Shown: piece by piece, positions 40,381 through 49,148 of the stretch | Layout of the letters: each line of letters starts with the position of its first letter | How positions within the stretch are numbered: the first letter of the stretch is position 1 | From: Limivicinus sp963617275 | Lineage (GTDB): Bacteria; Bacillota; Clostridia; Oscillospirales; Oscillospiraceae | Assembly (NCBI GenBank): GCA_963617275.1 | Contig: CAVENX010000055.1 | Span: 43,096-107,095, forward strand | DNA: 64,000 nucleotides | Reading direction: 5' to 3' | Position numbers and translations under genes: made by a program | The notes under the pieces: model-generated | Told to the model about the DNA's origin: nothing | What the model saw: the letters and a program-made list of their open reading frames with translations, nothing else | Databases searched by the model: none

Positions 40381-40446
40381 CAAGTTAAACACGAATAAAA
40401 TATGTTCAAATTGTTAACACGGACATGATTACAGAAAAACAAGAAC

Positions 40447-40478
40447 AAAAAACGGGCGGTGCATTTCTGCACCGCCCG
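40447..40478 (-). terminator. Rho-independent terminator of thiI-cinA
   Basis: 11-bp perfect stem CGGGCGGTGCA/TGCACCGCCCG (40453-40463 with 40468-40478), TTTC loop, followed on the minus strand by TTTTTTG. Confidence 0.88.
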
Positions 40479-40510
40479 GAGAGGCCAAAAAGAACCGTGA
40501 CTTTTATATG

Positions 40511-41770
40511 TCAATTCATTTCAACGGGAATCCCCGTGACATAGCGCCGGATCATGTCATATGCGTGGTTGCCTGCCATTGTGCGTATGAAGCTGCGCGA
40601 ACGGTGCGCCCCCATGTGCAGGGAACGCACATAGCACTTTTCACCCGCCGCCATTGAGACGAACACCGTGCCGACCTCGTGGACACCGTCACCGTCGGGT
40701 CCGGCAAGCCCCGTGATGCCTATGCCTATATCCGTGCCAAGAAGCGCCCGTACACGCGTCGCCATTTCATAGGCGACCTCGCGGCTGACGGCGCCCTTTT
40801 CCTCTATAAGCGCGCTGTCGATGCCGAGAAGCTTTGCTTTTGCGGCATTGGTGTATGTCACAACGCCGCCCATGAATACCGCGCTTGCGCCCGGCAGATC
40901 GGTGAAGCGCTTTGCAAGCTCCCCTCCGGTGCAGCTTTCCGCGGCCGAGAAGGTCAGCTTCTTTTCTGTGAGAAGGGCGATCACCGCCTGCTCGAGCGTA
41001 TCGGTATCGACACCGTAGACATAGCTGCCCATGCGCTCCTTGACGTGCTCTATCACCGGGGCTATCATGGTTTCGGCAGCCTCCTCGCTTTCTGCTTTCG
41101 CTGTTATCTGCACAAGACAGTCGCATTCTTTGGCATAGGGAGCCATCGTGGGATTGACCATGACATTCATCTCATCGCGGAACTCCATATCCACCGCGCT
41201 TTCGCCTATACCGAATATATGCACCGAGTGGGACACGATATGCTCATCGGAAAGACGGCGCAGATAGGGAACGGCGCTCAGGGCGAACATTGCACGGCAT
41301 TCCTTCGGCGGACCGGGCAGCATCACGACGACTTTTCCGTCCTTTTCAAAGGCACAGCCGGGAGCAGTGCCGCAGGTGTTGCGGAAAACGGTGCAGCCCT
41401 CCGGAAGATAGGCCTGTTTATAGTTGTTTTCCGTAAAATGGCAGGAGTTTTTTATATATTCGTAAAGCCCGTCGTAGGTCTGCTGATCCTTGACAAGCTC
41501 CAGCCCGAAGGCTTTGGCAAGGATGTCCTTTGTGAGATCGTCGCAGGTCGGCCCCAGACCGCCGGTGGTTATTATGATGTCGGCACGTGATTTTGCGTTT
41601 TCAACACACTTTGCGAGACGCTCCGGATTGTCGCCGACAACGGTGTGATATTTCACGTTTATGCCTATGCGCGAAAGCATTTCCGATATATCCCGTGCGT
41701 CGGTATTCGTGACGTGGCCGAGCAGAAGCTCCGTTCCGACAGAAATTATTTCTGTGTCATAGCTTTTCAT
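40511..41770 (-). CDS. cinA: CinA family: nicotinamide-nucleotide amidase/ADP-ribose hydrolase-like
   Basis: 419 residues, standard full-length CinA. The N-terminal MoaB-like domain has ISVGTELLLGHVTNTDA, TTGGLGPTCDDLTKD and GAVMLPGPPKE-like VVMLPGPPKECRAMF. The C-terminal PncC domain has SAAESCTGGELAKRFTDLPGASAVFMGGVVTY and IGITGLAGPDGDG. It recycles NMN from ligase reactions and is linked to competence in Firmicutes. The start overlaps the thiI stop by one base. Confidence 0.95.
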   Translation of the reverse strand: MKSYDTEIISVGTELLLGHVTNTDARDISEMLSRIGINVKYHTVVGDNPERLAKCVENAKSRADIIITTGGLGPTCDDLTKDILAKAFGLELVKDQQTYDGLYEYIKNSCHFTENNYKQAYLPEGCTVFRNTCGTAPGCAFEKDGKVVVMLPGPPKECRAMFALSAVPYLRRLSDEHIVSHSVHIFGIGESAVDMEFRDEMNVMVNPTMAPYAKECDCLVQITAKAESEEAAETMIAPVIEHVKERMGSYVYGVDTDTLEQAVIALLTEKKLTFSAAESCTGGELAKRFTDLPGASAVFMGGVVTYTNAAKAKLLGIDSALIEEKGAVSREVAYEMATRVRALLGTDIGIGITGLAGPDGDGVHEVGTVFVSMAAGEKCYVRSLHMGAHRSRSFIRTMAGNHAYDMIRRYVTGIPVEMN

Positions 41771-42939
41771 TATTCTACGGTTATCCTTTCAATGCCCGCA
41801 ATAGCCTCAGAGACAAGCGCGTCGATATCAAGTCTTGCTTCTGCGGCTTCGACGTCTTTGAGCTTGGGTCTTGTGCAGGGGTGCTTGGGTGTGAAGACGG
41901 TGCAGCAGTCCTCATAGGGGAGAATGGATGTGTCGAACGTGCCTATTCTGCGCGCCCACGCGATTATTTCTGCCTTGTCCATGCCGACGAGCGGCTGAAG
42001 AACGGGTGTGCTGACTACCGCCTGCGTTGACGCCATTGCATCCATCGTCTGGCTTGCGACCTGACCGAGGTTTTCACCGGTGACAATTGCCTTGGCCTTG
42101 TTGTCGCGGGCTATTTTCTCCGCAATGCGCATCATGAAGCGGCGCATGACGAGCGTGAAATAATCCTCGGGGCATTTGTCGCGTATCTCCTCCTGAATGT
42201 GGGTGAAGGGTACGACCTCAATCGTCATTTTGCCGCAGTACTGCGTGAGTATCTGCGCAAGCTCTACCACCTTGTCCTTTGCCTGCTGGGACGTGTAGGG
42301 GAAGGAGAAAAAGTGTATCGGGATGAGGCGTACGCCGCGGCGGCAGATCATATAGGTGGACACGGGGCTGTCTATGCCGCCGGAAAGCAGCGTAACGGCA
42401 GTACCGTTGGAGCCAACCGGCATACCGCCCGCACCGGGTACGGGGGCGGCGTGAACATATGCGGCAAGATCGCGTACCTCAATGTGCACGGTAAGATCGG
42501 GGTTATGAACATCAACGGGAGTGTCCGGAAAAGCTTCGGCAAGCTCCCCGCCGACGTATTGGCTGAGCTGGATGCTCGTCATGGGAAAGGCTTTGTCGCT
42601 GCGCTTGGATTCGACCTTGAAGCTTTTTGCGTTTTCAAGATCGTCCTTGAGGTATCTTTTCGCAAGTTCCACTATCGCGTCCTTATCCTTGGGGCAGGCG
42701 GCGGCGCGGACGAGACTGATAACGCCGAACACCTTGGTCAGCGCTTCAAACGCACCGTCCATATCCGCGTTGTCCTCCGCGCCTTCAACATAAATTATAG
42801 ATTGCAGGCAGTATACCCTGAATCTGCCTATCGTGGAGAGTCTGCGCTTTATGTTGTTTACAAGCTTCTGCTCAAAAGTGCGGCGGTTAAGCCCTTTCAG
42901 CACGAGTTCGCCGAGTTTGAGAAGAATAATGTCATTCAT
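41770..42939 (-). CDS. thiI: tRNA 4-thiouridine synthase ThiI
   Basis: 389 residues. The ferredoxin-like and THUMP domains (about 1-165) are followed by the PP-loop ATPase SGGIDSPVSTYM (about 185-196) and a C-terminal QTMDAMASTQAVVSTPVLQPL region. It adenylates tRNA U8 for sulfur transfer and, in some species, serves thiamin synthesis. There is no C-terminal rhodanese domain, as is normal for Firmicutes; CCTVFTPKHPCTRP carries the conserved Cys pair. Start ATG with GGAAAGGA upstream. Confidence 0.96.
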   Translation of the reverse strand: MNDIILLKLGELVLKGLNRRTFEQKLVNNIKRRLSTIGRFRVYCLQSIIYVEGAEDNADMDGAFEALTKVFGVISLVRAAACPKDKDAIVELAKRYLKDDLENAKSFKVESKRSDKAFPMTSIQLSQYVGGELAEAFPDTPVDVHNPDLTVHIEVRDLAAYVHAAPVPGAGGMPVGSNGTAVTLLSGGIDSPVSTYMICRRGVRLIPIHFFSFPYTSQQAKDKVVELAQILTQYCGKMTIEVVPFTHIQEEIRDKCPEDYFTLVMRRFMMRIAEKIARDNKAKAIVTGENLGQVASQTMDAMASTQAVVSTPVLQPLVGMDKAEIIAWARRIGTFDTSILPYEDCCTVFTPKHPCTRPKLKDVEAAEARLDIDALVSEAIAGIERITVE

Positions 42940-43086
42940 TTATATATTCCTTTCCGTACCCTCGATAAACAAGGACACATACGGTTTTGACGGGCAGATA
43001 TGCCCGAGTGCTTTTTCAAAGCCGTTTTCGGTAAAGCGATGAGAGCATCCCGCGGATTCGACCGGAATACGGCAAAAAACATAGTC

Positions 43087-43095
43087 ATTATAGCA
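43087..43095 (-). promoter_or_regulatory. Extended -10 promoter element for thiI
   Basis: Minus strand TGCTATAAT (43087-43095) is an extended -10 box, about 150 bp before thiI and just after the 6S RNA terminator. No strong -35 box is seen. Confidence 0.5.
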
Positions 43096-43116
43096 CACGC
43101 CTCCCATAAAGTCCAT

Positions 43117-43148
43117 GAAAAAACTCCTCCGGATTTCTCCGGAGGAGT
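43117..43148 (-). terminator. Rho-independent terminator of the 6S RNA
   Basis: 11-bp stem ACTCCTCCGGA/TCCGGAGGAGT (43123-43148 overall) followed on the minus strand by TTTTTT. It closes the structured RNA region. Confidence 0.85.
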
Positions 43149-43149
43149 G

Positions 43150-43340
43150 CCCCGCAAATGCCGTGCCGGCCCTGTTATAACCTGCACAAAAAGGCAGGTG
43201 GGTCGCCTAAGTTCTGTTTCATTGCTTCCAACATCCGGCGAAAGCCGGGAGGCCTGCAATCCGCAGATTCATATCGGCATCCCTTATAAGAGATGTGGGT
43301 TTAACGGGCCGTGAGGTTCAAATAGAACTGCACGTACACA
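43150..43340 (-). ncRNA. ssrS: 6S RNA candidate (RNA polymerase regulator)
   Basis: No reading frame fits, but the minus strand shows conserved structured RNA. It has a central-bubble-like GCCGATAT (43271-43278) also found in E. coli 6S, an apical CCGGC-TTTC-GCCGG hairpin with flanking ATTGC/GCAAT, and GGCGACCCACCT (43196-43207) followed by an ACCTGC/GCAGGT hairpin. That last layout matches the CGAC..CACCT-hairpin-AGG part of 6S. CGGCCC/GGGCCG pairs the two ends, and an intrinsic terminator follows. 6S RNA mimics an open promoter and sequesters RNA polymerase in stationary phase. Ends are approximate. Confidence 0.7.
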
Positions 43341-43403
43341 GCAGGAACTTTAATCGTGTGCATCAGGTACGCACATCAGTAAGATATGCGTACTCCTGGG
43401 AAC

Positions 43404-43697
43404 TTATTCCTGAGTTTCTTCGTCCTCATCATCGAAAAGGATTTTCATGAAATGCTGATAGACGTCGTCAAGCTCATCCTCATCGTCGATGGATTCAAAC
43501 ACTTCCTCGCCTTTTTCGTCTATCACGGAACGGAGAATGATAATACCGTAATCGGGGTCGTCCTCTTCCACGTCGGCGGGGAGAAAGGCCATGAAGGTTC
43601 CGCCGTTATAGTCCATCGTGTCAAGAACCTCAAGCTCAAATTCCTGGCCGTCATCATCGATTATCGTAACAAAATCGCTTCCGAATTCTTCACTCAT
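43404..43697 (-). CDS. DUF1292 (YrzB-like) family protein
   Basis: 97 residues from ATG at 43697, preceded by GGAGGG. Highly acidic, with FVTIIDDDGQEFELEVLDTMDYNGGTF and YGIIILRSVIDEKGEEVF, the DUF1292/UPF0473 signature. Function is unknown; in Firmicutes it usually sits near yrzL and yrrK. It follows a structured 200-bp leader and precedes the 6S RNA. Confidence 0.88.
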   Translation of the reverse strand: MSEEFGSDFVTIIDDDGQEFELEVLDTMDYNGGTFMAFLPADVEEDDPDYGIIILRSVIDEKGEEVFESIDDEDELDDVYQHFMKILFDDEDEETQE

Positions 43698-43734
43698 ATT
43701 GACCCTCCGTGCATTATAAGCACACAATCATTTT

Positions 43735-43890
43735 TTTGAAAAACCCACCTGCACGGAAATACCGGCGCCGCATCAGCGCCGCGTCTCCGTTCATCATGGC
43801 GCGCCGGATATAACACTGCCAGACGATCTTAAAAACGCTCAAGTGGGGTTAGTTATATTGTATACTATATGCGTAAAGAAATCAATAGGA
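43735..43890 (-). promoter_or_regulatory. Possible structured leader of the DUF1292 gene
   Basis: Minus strand: a promoter-like TTGATT..TATACAAT near 43855-43880 is followed by a leader in which AACCCCAC near the 5' end can pair with GTGGGTTT near the 3' end, enclosing a CCGGCGC/GCGCCGG stem. It contains GCAGGTGGGT (43743-43752), which is complementary to ACCCACCTGC of the neighbouring 6S RNA. No known riboswitch class is recognised. Confidence 0.4.
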
Positions 43891-43902
43891 TTTTTCCGAC
43901 GT

Positions 43903-44244
43903 TTATGATCCGAGATCCTCAAGAAGCTCCAGAAGCTGCACGTCATTTTCCACGGGGATTCCCTTGTCAAGCATCGCACGGTCAACGTCCCGCAGGAACG
44001 CCGTTTCAATAACGGTTATGTTCAGCGGCGTTCTGGGGTGCTCCGTGTCATAGACGGCCACATAGCCGCCGCAGCTTTTCAGGCAGTATGCCGCATTGTC
44101 GAGGCGGGTGGAGTATTTGAGATAAATATCCTCCGGCAGGACGGACAGCGCGTAAGGCCTGATGCTTTTATACGCCGCAATGCCGGCGCGCAGTGCGGCA
44201 AGCGACAGCAGAATGACAAGACCCGCTCTCAGTCTCATTTTCAT
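43903..44244 (-). CDS. Small membrane-anchored protein with BofC C-terminal-like domain
   Basis: 113 residues. N-terminal hydrophobic helix (about 5-25), then an extracytoplasmic domain with CLKSCGGYVAVYDTEHPRTPLNITVIETAFLRDVDRAMLDKGIPVENDVQLLELLEDLGS. The G.VAVY....vT.I....L...DR..L..GI.v.....L..LLED pattern is that of the BofC C-terminal domain found in spore-forming Firmicutes, where BofC restrains sigma-K activation. Single-gene unit; function here is inferred only by pattern. Confidence 0.6.
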   Translation of the reverse strand: MKMRLRAGLVILLSLAALRAGIAAYKSIRPYALSVLPEDIYLKYSTRLDNAAYCLKSCGGYVAVYDTEHPRTPLNITVIETAFLRDVDRAMLDKGIPVENDVQLLELLEDLGS

Positions 44245-44392
44245 TTCGGTTTATCCTCATTATTCTTATAAAAATCGGTAATACATGGATAATTATCTCT
44301 CTGATTCGGTAAAATATACCTGTGCGGGAGACGGACTGCACCGATCATCCCGTAAAAAATTTACATTTAATCTACCGCAGAAGCAGATTATG

Positions 44393-44401
44393 TGTTATAA
44401 T
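44393..44401 (+). promoter_or_regulatory. Extended -10 promoter upstream of the class A PBP gene
   Basis: TGTTATAAT (44393-44401) is an extended -10 element; no -35 consensus is seen. It gives a leader of about 130 nt. Confidence 0.55.
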
Positions 44402-44430
44402 AAATAATTAGTGTTACTGTGAGGCATTGT

Positions 44431-44510
44431 GTGCGGATGGCAAAACCGGGCTGCATATGCTCACGGTCTTCGGCTGACCGCGAAGCCAGAGCGCCGCGGC
44501 CGACCGCTAT
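44431..44510 (+). promoter_or_regulatory. Structured leader of the class A PBP gene, riboswitch-like
   Basis: The leader can fold with GCGG/CCGC closing, GGC-AAAACC opening and GCGAA-GCC closing an inner helix around a CGGTC/GACCG hairpin. The GGCAAA-CC ... CGAA-GCC layout recalls the cyclic-di-GMP-I (GEMM) aptamer but the second domain with its conserved GGTAGC is not found. Treat as an unassigned structured RNA. Confidence 0.3.
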
Positions 44511-44537
44511 TCCCCTCATAAGGAGGTGCCCGATTTA

Positions 44538-46835
44538 ATGAGCAGCAATGACGGACGCCGCGGCGGGGACACCGGAAGAATGTCCGATAGACATTCAACG
44601 GGACAGCTCGCCGGCAACTCCGGAAAAATAAAAAACACCGAAAAAACGGCCGGAAATCCCGCCGTCGGCGGAGGGCGGAAGAACAAACGGAGGATACCGC
44701 TTTTCTTCAGAGCCGCCGATGTGACGGTGGACTTTGCGAGCGGCTGTGTGAGTATGATCTTCAAAGTGCTCGGCACGGTGCTTCTGGTTTTTGTCATAAC
44801 GGGAATGCTTTTTGCCTGTGTTTTTGCATATTATGTAAAAACATGCCTCACGCCGCGGCTTGAGCTGTCGCTTGAGGACTACAAGCTCAATCAGTCGAGT
44901 ACGATATACTATCAGGATGCCGCCGGCGCGTGGAGGGAGCTTTCCACTCTTGCGGGCAAGCAGAAGCGTATATGGGTCGATTACGAGGATTTCCCGTGGT
45001 ATCTGGAAAAGGCGCTTGTCGCAATAGAGGATAAGCGTTTCTATGAGCACAAGGGAGTGGACTGGTACAGGACGTCCGGCGCGTTCGTAGAAATGTTCGC
45101 TACGATGCAGAACACCTACGGCGGCTCCACCATAACGCAGCAGCTTATAAAAAACCTTACCGGAAAGGATCAGGTAACGGTCCAGCGAAAGCTTGAAGAG
45201 ATCTTCGGTGCGCTTGAGCTCGAAAAGAAATACGACAAGCAGGAGATAGTCGAATGGTATCTCAACGCGGTGTATTTCGGCGAGGGCGCATACGGCGTGC
45301 AGATGGCGGCAAACACATATTTCGGCAAGGACGTATCACAGCTTTCGCTTGCCGAGTGCGCTGCGATCGTCGGCATCACAAATCTGCCTACCTATTACGA
45401 CCCGTTCTATAACGAGGAAAACAATAAGGAGCGTCAGGAGACTATCCTGCGCGAAATGTATGAACAGGGCTATATCGACTATCAGATGTATAAGGATGCC
45501 GTCGCGGAGGAGCTTGTGTTTTCCCATACGCCGGAGCAGGAGTATACCCAGAAAATATACAGCTACTATGAGGAAGCCGTTATAGAGGACGTCACAAAGG
45601 ATCTGATGGAGCGCAAGGGCATAAGTCAGGAAGCTGCCTCGACGCTTGTATATAACGGCGGATATAAAATATACTGCTGCCTCGACGTCGGCGTACAGAC
45701 GGCTATCGACGCGGTGTATACCGATATCAACAACATTCCGCAGACCACCAGCGCACAGCAGCTTCAGAGCGCCATTGTTGTGATGAACCCCTATGACGGG
45801 CGTATTCTGGGACTTGCCGGCGGGGTAGGGCAGAAGGACAGAAACTTCCCGCTTAACCGCGCAACGGGCGCTTACCGTTCGCCCGGTTCGTCAATAAAGC
45901 CGCTGGCTTCCTACGGACCCGCCGTTGACAACGGCCTTATCACCCCGACGACGCTCGTGTATGACCAGCAGGGGATGCACCTGAACGGCACAAGCTGGTT
46001 CCCCGCGAACGACAGCAATGTATATTACGGGCTTGTCACCATAAAGCAGGCGCTGCAATACTCGCTCAATACCGTCGCCGCGCAGATAATTGATAAGCTC
46101 GGCCCGCAGACAAGCTACAATTTCATGACAACAAAGCTTGGCTTTTCAAACCTTGTGCCGAGTGATGCCGACTATGCGCCGATGGCGCTCGGTCAGCTTA
46201 CAAAGGGCGTTACCGTCAAGGAAATGACGCAGGCATACTGTGCCTTTGTAAATAACGGCGTTTTCACCTACGGCAGAACCTATTCGCTCGTTACCGACTT
46301 TGACGGCAACACGGTTCTTGATAATTCCCCCAGAACGATCGACGCGTTCAAGCCGAACACCGCCTATACAATGACCTATATGATGCAGAACGCGGTCGAA
46401 AACGGCACCGGCAAGGACGCTGCCCTCTGGACGATGCCCGTCGCCGGTAAAACCGGCACTTCCGGCGATTATAAGGATCGTTGGTTCTGCGGCTGCACCC
46501 CGTACTATGTGGCGGCGGTATGGACGGGCTACGATACGCCGGAAACGATAAACGTCTCCGGCAACCCTGCGGCAAAACTGTGGAAAAAGGTAATGCAGCC
46601 GCTCCATGACGGGCTTGAGTACAGAAGCTTTACCTACCCGTATATCGGCGAAAACACGGGTATCTTCGGTGTGCAGGATTATTTGCAGGCTCCCGACAAC
46701 AGCGGCTGGGACTACGATACCGGTACGGACGGCAGCGATTGGAGCGACCCTTGGTCGTCCGGCGGGCAGAATGATTTCTCCGGCTGGGGCAGCGATTGGG
46801 GCACTTCGCCCGACGGCGGGCTGTTCCTCGGATAG
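44538..46835 (+). CDS. Class A penicillin-binding protein (glycosyltransferase-transpeptidase)
   Basis: 765 residues. Cytoplasmic tail (1-70), one membrane helix (about 78-100), GT51 domain with VAIEDKRFYEHKGVDWYR (catalytic Glu164) and GGSTITQQLIKNLTG, and transpeptidase domain with SSIKPLASYGPA (SxxK), SLNTVA (SxN) and GKTGTSGDYKD (KTG). The C-terminal 60 residues are Asp/Ser/Gly/Trp-rich and disordered. It polymerises and crosslinks peptidoglycan. ATG at 44538 is used because AGGAGG ends 11 bp upstream; a GTG at 44526 overlaps that site. Confidence 0.95.
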   Translation: MSSNDGRRGGDTGRMSDRHSTGQLAGNSGKIKNTEKTAGNPAVGGGRKNKRRIPLFFRAADVTVDFASGCVSMIFKVLGTVLLVFVITGMLFACVFAYYVKTCLTPRLELSLEDYKLNQSSTIYYQDAAGAWRELSTLAGKQKRIWVDYEDFPWYLEKALVAIEDKRFYEHKGVDWYRTSGAFVEMFATMQNTYGGSTITQQLIKNLTGKDQVTVQRKLEEIFGALELEKKYDKQEIVEWYLNAVYFGEGAYGVQMAANTYFGKDVSQLSLAECAAIVGITNLPTYYDPFYNEENNKERQETILREMYEQGYIDYQMYKDAVAEELVFSHTPEQEYTQKIYSYYEEAVIEDVTKDLMERKGISQEAASTLVYNGGYKIYCCLDVGVQTAIDAVYTDINNIPQTTSAQQLQSAIVVMNPYDGRILGLAGGVGQKDRNFPLNRATGAYRSPGSSIKPLASYGPAVDNGLITPTTLVYDQQGMHLNGTSWFPANDSNVYYGLVTIKQALQYSLNTVAAQIIDKLGPQTSYNFMTTKLGFSNLVPSDADYAPMALGQLTKGVTVKEMTQAYCAFVNNGVFTYGRTYSLVTDFDGNTVLDNSPRTIDAFKPNTAYTMTYMMQNAVENGTGKDAALWTMPVAGKTGTSGDYKDRWFCGCTPYYVAAVWTGYDTPETINVSGNPAAKLWKKVMQPLHDGLEYRSFTYPYIGENTGIFGVQDYLQAPDNSGWDYDTGTDGSDWSDPWSSGGQNDFSGWGSDWGTSPDGGLFLG

Positions 46836-46860
46836 TCTGAGATCAGGAAAAAAATGTCAG

Positions 46861-46889
46861 TTGACAAATAAATTACGTTGTGTTACATT
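46861..46889 (+). promoter_or_regulatory. Promoter of the small conserved protein gene
   Basis: TTGACA (46861-46866), 17-bp spacer, TACATT (46884-46889), 28 bp before the start codon. Confidence 0.75.
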
Positions 46890-46916
46890 TTAATTACAAA
46901 TTTGGAGGTGTCTTCA

Positions 46917-47198
46917 TTGGCAAACACGCTTGAGTACAAAGGCCATCCCCTGCAGAGAAAGGGCAGCATCATTTATTACGGCAGTTTCGCGGATAAGTAT
47001 GTGATAATGATGCAGATCATGGACACAAAGAAGGTAAAGGACCTTGATGTGGCGACAAAAGTCTCCGTTCAGCTTCAGCTTACGGATGCCACGATCAAGT
47101 CAAGGGATCGTATTGTAAAAAGGACTGAGAAAGACGGGCTGTATTCGGCAATAGACGTTGCGAGCGTATGGCTTGACCGTGCGCTGAACGCAAAATAG
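46917..47198 (+). CDS. Conserved small protein of unknown function
   Basis: 93 residues from a TTG start at 46917, fixed by GGAGGTG at 46902-46908. Soluble and mixed alpha/beta: NTLEYKGHPLQRKGSIIYYGSF.., then KYVIMMQIMDTKKVKDLDVATKVSVQLQ and a C-terminal helix ending VWLDRALNAK. I recognise it as a recurring Clostridia protein without assigned function. It stands between two cell-wall genes with its own promoter. Confidence 0.7.
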   Translation: MANTLEYKGHPLQRKGSIIYYGSFADKYVIMMQIMDTKKVKDLDVATKVSVQLQLTDATIKSRDRIVKRTEKDGLYSAIDVASVWLDRALNAK

Positions 47199-47275
47199 TC
47201 TTTTTCGGATCTTTTGCGGCGTGGTAAGCGGAAAGCATGCAGCGCCGTATAAATATAGAAAAAGGATCTGTTAAA

Positions 47276-49036
47276 ATGTGCAGGAAACTTATAAGGACGC
47301 TTGTTTCTCTGCTTCTTGTATGCGCGATGCTCACCGTTCCGGCCTTTGCCGAGAACGCTGTCATTACGGGAAGCAAGGTCAATGTCCGCTCCGGCCCCGG
47401 GACAAACTATTTCGCAATAGTTACACTTGAGAGAAACACGGTGGTCGATATCGTAAACCGCTATGACGATTTGTGGTATGAGGTCAATTATAACGGAATA
47501 CTCGGCTACGTCTCATCGGCTTATCTGAGCGTCTCGCCTTCAGGTTCGACGGGCATAACGGTCATTGAGCCGGTGCAGTCCGACGCGGGCAGCATCGGGA
47601 GCATTATCCTCCCGGACGTACCCGCCTCCGGTTCTGGCATCTCCCTTGTACCGGGCGGCACGGGCAGCGGCGGTTCCTCCTCCGGCACGGGCGGCAGTTC
47701 GTCTTCGTCTCCTGCAAATACTGACGGAAGCAAGTATTATATCAACGCGATGTATGTCCGCTTCCGAAGCGGCCCCGGTTCGTCATATTCCATTGTTGGT
47801 GAGTACAACCGCGGTAAGGAGATAACGGTCGTCACGACTGTCGGCGAATGGGTCGCAGGCTATATCGACGGCCTTCCCGGCTATGTACACCGGAACTACG
47901 TTTCAAAGGGCAGCGCGTCGGCTGCGCCGACGCCGGCACCGTCTCAGGGCATTACCCTTGTGCCCGACGCTACGGCTGACCCGTCTCTCCCACAGCCGGA
48001 CGGCGGCGTGACTGTTGTGACGCCGACGGCAATGCCGACGCCGACGCCCATCCCCACAAATGTCATCGTTCTGCCTTCGCCCGCCGCGACGGCGGCGGTC
48101 ACAACGCCGGGCGCGAATGTGAACGCAAATGGCGTCAAGGCGTACATAGTCGGAACATACGTCAGGTTCAGGACGGGACCCGGCACAAATTACTCCATAG
48201 TCGGGACATACAATACCGGCAAGGAGCTGACGGCTTATGCAAACGTATCCAACGGCTGGCTGTTCTGTTCGATAGACGGCAAAGAGGGCTATGTCCACGG
48301 CAGCTATGTGTATGTTGTAAATACGCCGTCCGCTGGCGGCGGCTCTGCCGCGGCCACGCCGACGCCGACACAGAACATCAATATAACCGTACCCACGACT
48401 ACACAGCCCGTTATAAGCACGAATAAGACGGGATATATCATCGGCAATAATGTGCGCTTCCGTGCGGCGGCTTCAATGACATCGCAGATACTGAAGGAGC
48501 TGTTCTACGGCAACCAGGTCACTATCACCGGTACTGCGGGCGAGTGGTCGCAGGTGGTATACGGCGGCAAAGTAGGATATGTTTATACGAAGTACGTAAA
48601 AGAAGGCTCCTATGCCTCCTATGATCCCGGATCCGGCTCAGCCGGAACGACCGTAAGCTCCAATGCCACCGGTCAGGACATCGTGAACTTTGCCGGACGC
48701 TATCTCGGCTATAAATACCGCTGGGGAGGCACCTCTCCCGAAACGGGGTTTGACTGTTCGGGCTTTGTATACTATGTGTTCAAGCATTTCGGCATAACCG
48801 TAAACAGAGTTGCTTCCGATCAGGCGTCAAACGGCGTTCATGTAGACGCTGCCGCCATCCAGCCGGGTGATATACTCTGCTTCTACTCCGGCAGCAGCTA
48901 TATCGGCCATGTCGGCATTTATATCGGAAACAATAAGTTTATCCATGCTTCAAATTCCACCACCGGCGTTATCATTTCCGAACTTTCCGGGTACTACGCC
49001 ACCCGCGGCTATGAAGCAAGACGCCTTGTCGGATAA
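47276..49036 (+). CDS. Secreted SH3-repeat NlpC/P60 peptidoglycan endopeptidase
   Basis: 586 residues. Signal peptide (MCRKLIRTLVSLLLVCAML.., cleavage after AFA), four bacterial SH3 domains each opening with a VNVRSGPG or VRFRxGPG-like motif (about 25-85, 150-215, 280-345, 375-435), joined by Ser/Gly/Pro/Thr-rich linkers, then an NlpC/P60 domain. The catalytic set is Cys494 (FDCSGFVYY), His545 (GHVGIYIG) and His557 (FIHAS). It cleaves within stem peptides of peptidoglycan. The fourth SH3 copy has lost the GPG (RAAASM). ATG at 47276 is preceded by AAAGGAT. Confidence 0.93.
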   Translation: MCRKLIRTLVSLLLVCAMLTVPAFAENAVITGSKVNVRSGPGTNYFAIVTLERNTVVDIVNRYDDLWYEVNYNGILGYVSSAYLSVSPSGSTGITVIEPVQSDAGSIGSIILPDVPASGSGISLVPGGTGSGGSSSGTGGSSSSSPANTDGSKYYINAMYVRFRSGPGSSYSIVGEYNRGKEITVVTTVGEWVAGYIDGLPGYVHRNYVSKGSASAAPTPAPSQGITLVPDATADPSLPQPDGGVTVVTPTAMPTPTPIPTNVIVLPSPAATAAVTTPGANVNANGVKAYIVGTYVRFRTGPGTNYSIVGTYNTGKELTAYANVSNGWLFCSIDGKEGYVHGSYVYVVNTPSAGGGSAAATPTPTQNINITVPTTTQPVISTNKTGYIIGNNVRFRAAASMTSQILKELFYGNQVTITGTAGEWSQVVYGGKVGYVYTKYVKEGSYASYDPGSGSAGTTVSSNATGQDIVNFAGRYLGYKYRWGGTSPETGFDCSGFVYYVFKHFGITVNRVASDQASNGVHVDAAAIQPGDILCFYSGSSYIGHVGIYIGNNKFIHASNSTTGVIISELSGYYATRGYEARRLVG

Positions 49037-49080
49037 AAACCTCCGCCTAATGGCATCCCCTTTATAAAATAAACAAAATA

Positions 49081-49126
49081 AGCCCCCGCTTGTCGGATAT
49101 ACGCTCTGACAAGCGGGGGCTGTTTT
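49081..49126. terminator. Bidirectional terminator after the NlpC/P60 gene
   Basis: 14-bp stem AGCCCCCGCTTGTC/GACAAGCGGGGGCT (49081-49094 with 49108-49121) followed by GTTTTG; on the minus strand it is followed by TTATTTTG. It serves both converging transcripts. Confidence 0.85.
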
Positions 49127-49148
49127 GATTTCCTGCCGGTTTTACGTA

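Noticed and set aside
43117..43340. tmRNA, RNase P RNA or SRP RNA
   Set aside because: The universally conserved pieces of those RNAs (alanyl acceptor and tag frame; GAGGAAAGUC; GGAAGCAGCC-type tetraloop region) are not found.
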